Shown here in pieces: positions 6,088 through 9,975 of a stretch of 9,975 nucleotides of DNA. Under the pieces are notes generated by a model. It searched no databases and was not told where the DNA came from. It saw nothing but the letters and a program-made list of their open reading frames with translations. The position numbers and the translations under genes are program-made. How positions within the stretch are numbered: the stretch's first letter is position 1; each line of letters begins with the position of its first letter. Origin of the DNA: Chloroflexota bacterium (GTDB taxonomy: Bacteria > Chloroflexota > Chloroflexia > Thermomicrobiales > UBA6265); NCBI GenBank assembly GCA_023424355.1, contig JAFAEA010000296.1:1-9975 (forward strand). The letters run 5' to 3'.

Positions 6088-6839
6088 ATGCGGGCAGCGA
6101 TGCGAATAGCCAATTCGGCGATGATTCGGTTCTCGTCGTTCAGGGATTCGGCGAGGGTACGCGGATCCCATTCGTCGCCCACGAGCGAATCCGCTCCATA
6201 GACGAACTGATAGAACCCGACACCACGAAAGCTGGCGACAGCTGCGGTTGAGGCGCATTCCATTTCGACCACACCGCAGCCGGACTCAATCCGTTTCTGC
6301 ATAGTGTCGCGGGTTTCGCGGTAAATGGCGTCTGTTGTCCATGTCCTGGTGGTATGGAACGGCACGTCCATTTCCGTGAGGAGTTCCGCCAGTCGGGTCC
6401 AGCTGGGAACTTCGATCGTATCCGCGGCGGGAACGTAATGATAGCTCACGCCCTCATCGCGCCAGGCAGCGGTCGGCAGCACGATCGCGCCCTCCCCCAC
6501 TTCATGATCGAGCGTGCCACAGGAGCCGAAGAAGAGGAACTTCTTGCCTCCCATCGCGATCACTTCTTCCATGATGCCGGCGGATGCGGCTCCACCGATG
6601 GTGGAGAGATACAGCCCGATGCGTTCACCATGGGCCTCGATGACGTAGATCGGGATGGTGAGGGCCGAGGTATTGATGCTGCCCACCTGCTCATGCGGAG
6701 TCATCTCCAGAATCGCTTCGAGCTTGGTGCGGGAATACGTGGCCAGCACGACATCTGGAAAATTCGGGACGGGCGCAATGAGATCCCTCGCCCGAAGTAC
6801 TTCGGGCGAGGTGACATCGAACGTATTCTCGGTCGGCAT
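6084..6839 (-). CDS. Nucleoside phosphorylase (PNP/UDP family)
   Basis: This 251-residue cytosolic enzyme would split a nucleoside with phosphate into a free base and ribose-1-phosphate (salvage). Family marks include LSTIGGAASAGIMEEVIAMG (79-98), GSCGTL (105-110), DEGVSYHY (128-135) and VEMECAS (191-197), the last containing the ribose-binding Met-Glu. The length is normal for the trimeric/hexameric PNP_UDP family. The sequence looks closest to uridine phosphorylase-like members, but purine specificity cannot be excluded. The ATG at 6839 has AGGAG eight bases upstream, and that site overlaps the stop codon of typA (TAGGAG), leaving an 11-bp gap. Translation coupling within a typA-led operon is therefore likely. 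Codons 10-18 lie in a perfect 26-bp palindrome. The 3' end overlaps the convergent regulator stop codon, with no visible terminator. Confidence 0.9.
   Translation of the reverse strand: MPTENTFDVTSPEVLRARDLIAPVPNFPDVVLATYSRTKLEAILEMTPHEQVGSINTSALTIPIYVIEAHGERIGLYLSTIGGAASAGIMEEVIAMGGKKFLFFGSCGTLDHEVGEGAIVLPTAAWRDEGVSYHYVPAADTIEVPSWTRLAELLTEMDVPFHTTRTWTTDAIYRETRDTMQKRIESGCGVVEMECASTAAVASFRGVGFYQFVYGADSLVGDEWDPRTLAESLNDENRIIAELAIRIAARI
6786..6811. repeat. Perfect 26-bp palindrome inside the phosphorylase gene
   Basis: The half-site is CCTCGCCCGAAGT (6786-6798) and the other half is its exact reverse complement (6799-6811), with GTAC at the centre. It encodes residues 10-18 of the phosphorylase (TSPEVLRAR). 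In the mRNA it would form an 11-bp hairpin with a 4-base loop about 28 bases after the start codon. A regulatory role is inferred. Confidence 0.85.
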
Positions 6840-6850
6840 CAGGGAAACTC

Positions 6851-8716
6851 CTAGGCGGTGCGAGCTGCCTCGGCCATGGCAGCGCGCTTCTTCTGCTTCT
6901 GGCGCTCATCCTGGGTGAGGAATCGCTTGCGCAGGCGCAGTGCCTTCGGCGTTACTTCCAACAGCTCGTCATCCTGCAGGAAATCGAGACTCTGTTCGAG
7001 GCTGAGAATGGTTGGCGGTGTCAGCTTGGTGGCAATATCGGCGGTGCTGGAGCGCATGTTGGTAAGTTTCTTGGCACGGCAGATGTTGACGGCGAGGTCG
7101 TCTGGTCGCGGGTTCTGACCCACGATCATGCCTTCATACACTTCAGTACCGGCTTCGACGAAGGTGATACCGCGCTCCTGAGCATTGGCAATACCGTTTG
7201 CCAGCACGGTGCCAGTTTCGCTGGCAACAAGTGCGCCACTGCGAGACGACTGGATGGTTCCCATCCATGGCTGGAAATCGATGAGACGGCTACCCATAAC
7301 GGCATTGCCCTGGGTCGAGGTCAGCATCGCGTTGCGCAAACCGATAAGTCCACGAGTCGGGATGGCGAACTCGAGGCGCACGGATCCGCGACCATCGTTC
7401 ACCAGATCGAGCATGCGCGCCTTGCGAGCACCGGTCAGTTCGGTAACCGCACCAACAAATGCTTCCGGAACATCTACCACCAGATGTTCGATCGGCTCCA
7501 TCACCTCGCCAGTCTCTTCATCCTTGCGAGTCACCACTTCTGGTCGACTCACCTGGAACTCAAAACCTTCGCGACGCATGGTTTCGATGAGAACGGAGAT
7601 GTGAAGCTCACCGCGGCCAGCAACAGAGAAGACATCCGGCTGATCGGTAGGTTCTACGCGCAGCGAGAGATTGATCTCGAGCTCGCGCTCGAGTCGATCC
7701 TTCAATTGGCGGCTGGTGGAGTAATCGCCATCGCGTCCGCTGAACGGCGACGTGTTTACGCCGAAGGTCAATTTAAGGGTTGGCTCTTCGATGGCCACTT
7801 CTGGCATGGCTTCAACATGCTCGGGATCGCAGATGGTGCTACCGATCTTGGCATCGGAGAAACCGGTCATGGCGATCAACTCACCTGCTTCGGCGCGCTC
7901 GACCTCCTTACGACCAAGCCCTTCGAACGACATGATGGAGTTCACCTTCTGTCGTGTTTCCTGCACATCACCACCGGTGATGGTCATGGAATCGCCGGAA
8001 TTGATGGCACCACGATTGATGCGGCCAATAACGATACGTCCCTTGTGGGAGTCGTAATCCAGCGTGGTTACCTGCATTTGGAACGGAGCCTCAACATCGG
8101 CTTCCGGACCAGGGATCACATCGATAACGGTGTCCAGCAGCGGGCGGAGATCGTCTTCGAGGGCATCTGGGGAGAATCCGGCGCGTCCGGCGCGTCCGAT
8201 CGCGTACAGCGTGGGGAACTCCAACTGGCTTTCATCGATCGCGAGATCGAGGAAAAGGTCCATCACCAGTTCCTGCACTTCTTCGATGCGGGCGTTGGAA
8301 CGGTCGATCTTATTGATCACCACGATCGGCTTGAGGCCAATCTGCAATGCACGCTGAAGCACGGTACGCGTCTGCGGCATCGGCCCTTCGGCAGAATCGA
8401 CGAGCAAGATACAGCCATCGGCCATATTGAGCACGCGCTCGACCTCGCCGCCGAAATCGGCGTGACCTGGGGTATCGATAACATTGATCTTGGTATCGCC
8501 ATAGCGAATGGCGGTGTTCTTGGAAAGAATGGTGATACCGCGCTCGCGCTCGAGATCATTGCTATCCATAATGAGATCGCCAGCAGCATCTGGATCACGG
8601 AAGATGTGGCTCTGCTTGAGCAGGCCATCGACGAGGGTGGTTTTGCCGTGATCGACGTGGGCGATAATCGCGACGTTGCGAATGTCATTACGACGGGTGG
8701 AAACAGCGTTGGTCAT
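6851..8716 (-). CDS. typA: Ribosome-associated GTPase TypA/BipA
   Basis: This 621-residue translational GTPase of the EF-G-like superfamily acts on the ribosome and is linked in other bacteria to 50S assembly, cold and stress growth. The GTPase motifs are clear: AHVDHGKT (19-26), RGIT (59-62), DTPGH (81-85) and NKID (135-138). The G5 region reads YAIGRAG rather than the more usual YASA. Beta-barrel, EF-G III/V-like and TypA-specific C-terminal regions follow (for example SVAGRGELHISVL, PTRGLIGLRNAML), with a basic tail KRFLTQDERQKQKKR. Length is normal for the family. The ATG at 8716 has only a distant GGGAG about 13 bases upstream. The leader contains a terminator-like hairpin at 8789-8811, and a 67-codon upstream frame ends on the typA start as ATGA. 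The phosphorylase gene follows 11 bp after the stop. Confidence 0.97.
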   Translation of the reverse strand: MTNAVSTRRNDIRNVAIIAHVDHGKTTLVDGLLKQSHIFRDPDAAGDLIMDSNDLERERGITILSKNTAIRYGDTKINVIDTPGHADFGGEVERVLNMADGCILLVDSAEGPMPQTRTVLQRALQIGLKPIVVINKIDRSNARIEEVQELVMDLFLDLAIDESQLEFPTLYAIGRAGRAGFSPDALEDDLRPLLDTVIDVIPGPEADVEAPFQMQVTTLDYDSHKGRIVIGRINRGAINSGDSMTITGGDVQETRQKVNSIMSFEGLGRKEVERAEAGELIAMTGFSDAKIGSTICDPEHVEAMPEVAIEEPTLKLTFGVNTSPFSGRDGDYSTSRQLKDRLERELEINLSLRVEPTDQPDVFSVAGRGELHISVLIETMRREGFEFQVSRPEVVTRKDEETGEVMEPIEHLVVDVPEAFVGAVTELTGARKARMLDLVNDGRGSVRLEFAIPTRGLIGLRNAMLTSTQGNAVMGSRLIDFQPWMGTIQSSRSGALVASETGTVLANGIANAQERGITFVEAGTEVYEGMIVGQNPRPDDLAVNICRAKKLTNMRSSTADIATKLTPPTILSLEQSLDFLQDDELLEVTPKALRLRKRFLTQDERQKQKKRAAMAEAARTA

Positions 8717-8946
8717 GTACGTTCGGGGCTCCCGGATTGTTGAGTGGATGAGAGCGCATGCCCTCTAATACTCCGAGGCCCAAAAAACGACCCGTGCAGC
8801 GTGCCCGGGTCACAGATCAGGCGCTCTGTAACTTCATTCAGAATAACATATAGCGCGGAACCACTTTGCTGGGGTTTCGTTAAGCTTACAGCCAACATGT
8901 GGTCTGGATGGATCACGATGTTCCGGCGACCTCGGGGGGAACAACT
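8717..8946. other. 230-bp divergent spacer between typA and a secreted-protein gene
   Basis: The spacer must hold promoters for both typA (minus) and the secreted protein (plus), but I could not place either with confidence. AT-rich -10-like stretches occur around 8843-8853 (minus reading TATATG and TATTCT). A 7-bp inverted repeat, AGAGCGC at 8751-8757 and GCGCTCT at 8821-8827, encloses the terminator-like hairpin. Confidence 0.4.
8782..8811 (-). terminator. Terminator-like hairpin in the typA leader (possible attenuator)
   Basis: On the minus strand, GACCCG (8811-8806) pairs with CGGGTC (8794-8789), extended inward by GC/GC across one mismatch, leaving a 5-base loop. This is followed by GTTTTTTGGG (8788-8779). 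The shape is that of an intrinsic terminator pointing toward typA, 66 bp before its start. No minus-strand gene lies immediately upstream, because the next gene diverges, so it either interrupts the typA leader or blocks stray antisense transcription. A second small hairpin (ACAGA at 8812-8816, TCTGT at 8825-8829) abuts it. Confidence 0.55.
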
Positions 8947-9975
8947 ATGAGAATCGCGCTTCGACTCTTACTGCTAATGAGTTTGGCAGGCATTCTTCCG
9001 GCCTCCACTGTATCGGCCCAGTCTTCAGACGGAAGTTATCTCACCACACTCAACGAGATCGATGAAAGCTACATGCAAATGGTGGCGGATCCGGATTACC
9101 TGGATTCAATCGAAGACGGGCGAGTTTCGGTTCCTGTTTTGATCAGTGTGCTATTTGTCACCGATTCAGAAGAGCAGGCTCAGGATCTGTTCGGCGACAT
9201 CTCCAGCCTGGGTGATTCTGACGTTTCCGCGCCGACTGAATCGCTCGACGATGTGGGCGACGAAGCGGTGCTGATTTTCCCATCGGAGGACGATGATGTG
9301 ACCCAGGTAGTGGTGGCGCGGGATGGCGACGTTTTCTTGATGATTTCTGCTGCCGCCTGGCCCGAGGATTCCTCCACGCCGGTCGATGTGGCTCGTCACA
9401 TTCTGGAGAACGGCTCCAGCGATGAGCCGTATGAGGTTTCGGAAGGTGGAGAGGTCAGCGGTGGCTGGTCGACTGCGTTCCCGACTTCAGGCGATTTCGA
9501 GGAGTTAGACGAACTCGAGTTCGCTCCAATCACTCAGTGGCCTGGAATCCCGGTGGCCCAACCAGTGAGTCGCCCGCAACGCGCAACCCCGGCTGCGGCA
9601 ATCGTTGAATCTCAACCGCAAATGCAGCCAATGTCCATGCTCACCCAAAACTACATCGATATGAGTAATGAAGGCGTGGAGTCGGATTCGCTGCCGCAAA
9701 TCGTCTTGATTACTGTGCAGGAATTCGATTCGCCGGAATCGGCCGAGATCGCATTCGCATCCATGTCCGAAGGTGGGCCAGATCAAACTGGCATGACCAT
9801 CGAGCCGATTGAGAATCTTGGCGACGAGGCCGTGTTTGTTAATCAGGAAGATCAGGCTGGCGACCACGGTGCCACCACGATTGCTCGAGACGAGAACGTA
9901 ATTGTGATGGCCTTTGTAACTGGCGCTCCCGCAGAACTCGATATCTCGAAGGATATCGTCACGCATATCATTGAA
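8947..9975 (+). CDS. Secreted acidic protein with a duplicated domain (cut by right window edge)
   Basis: I do not recognise the family. The 343 visible residues open with a clear Sec signal peptide, MRIALRLLLLMSLAGILPAS, with likely cleavage after TVSA (residue 24), so the protein is exported. The mature part is rich in Asp and Glu. It contains two copies of one domain of about 90 residues, at about 62-155 and 249-343. Both begin with a hydrophobic strand (SVPVLISVLFV and SLPQIVLITVQ), share a GDEAV motif (104-108, 292-296) and an ARD motif (124-126, 313-315), and end with a helix near HILENG or HIIE. A Pro/Ala/Gln-rich linker, about 195-230, separates them. The ATG at 8947 follows GGGGGGA about six bases upstream. 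The gene diverges from typA, and its C-terminus is outside the window. A surface or periplasm-like binding role is only a guess. Confidence 0.8.
   Translation, partial: MRIALRLLLLMSLAGILPASTVSAQSSDGSYLTTLNEIDESYMQMVADPDYLDSIEDGRVSVPVLISVLFVTDSEEQAQDLFGDISSLGDSDVSAPTESLDDVGDEAVLIFPSEDDDVTQVVVARDGDVFLMISAAAWPEDSSTPVDVARHILENGSSDEPYEVSEGGEVSGGWSTAFPTSGDFEELDELEFAPITQWPGIPVAQPVSRPQRATPAAAIVESQPQMQPMSMLTQNYIDMSNEGVESDSLPQIVLITVQEFDSPESAEIAFASMSEGGPDQTGMTIEPIENLGDEAVFVNQEDQAGDHGATTIARDENVIVMAFVTGAPAELDISKDIVTHIIE

Noticed and set aside
7484..8743. Long plus-strand frame of 419 codons opposite typA
   Set aside because: It is antisense to a fully conserved typA gene; its protein is rich in His, Asp and Gly in the way expected from mirror reading and shows no domain.
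8713..8916. Minus-strand 67-codon frame ending on the typA start (ATGA)
   Set aside because: Not called as a gene: no convincing ribosome binding site, no recognisable protein, and it crosses the leader hairpin. It is kept only as part of the leader observation.

Overview
The window is a gene-dense stretch of bacterial chromosome (no tRNA, rRNA, IS element, phage gene or CRISPR seen). Base composition is moderately GC-rich by eye. The gene set, the Ala-Thr-Pro-Gly repeat tail on an exported amidase and the style of the secreted proteins suggest a Chloroflexota bacterium, possibly near Thermomicrobia. That placement is inference from protein style, not from a marker comparison.

Layout, left to right. 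(1) Minus strand: the N-terminal 139 codons of ilvD (dihydroxy-acid dehydratase, branched-chain amino acid synthesis), cut by the left edge. Upstream of it, also on the minus strand, is a Tat-type exported amidase-signature enzyme resembling peptide amidase, with a candidate terminator between the two. (2) A 126-bp divergent spacer carries an exact TGTGA-N6-TCACA palindrome of CRP/FNR type. It leads on the plus strand into a YggT-family membrane protein and a 70-residue membrane protein of unknown function. (3) A perfect 15-bp-stem bidirectional terminator separates these from a minus-strand, membrane-anchored MutS-like ATPase. Upstream of that gene, after another strong terminator, lies a minus-strand ferritin-like diiron protein. 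(4) The ferritin-like gene is divergent from a plus-strand ArsR-type winged-helix regulator; their shared 146-bp spacer holds an extended -10 promoter flanked by two palindromes. (5) The regulator gene converges on a minus-strand nucleoside phosphorylase gene, and the two share a CTAG stop-codon overlap. The phosphorylase sits 11 bp behind typA/bipA (ribosome-associated GTPase) and is probably translationally coupled to it. (6) The typA leader contains a terminator-like hairpin. Divergent from typA, a plus-strand gene encodes a secreted, very acidic protein with two copies of one domain, running off the right edge.

Most genes are housekeeping or general physiology: amino acid synthesis, iron handling, nucleoside salvage and translation stress. 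I found no defence island or obvious new multi-gene system. The less ordinary items are the four-helix membrane MutS homologue, a perfect 26-bp palindrome inside the start of the phosphorylase gene, the typA leader hairpin, and the operator-like palindromes in the two divergent spacers.
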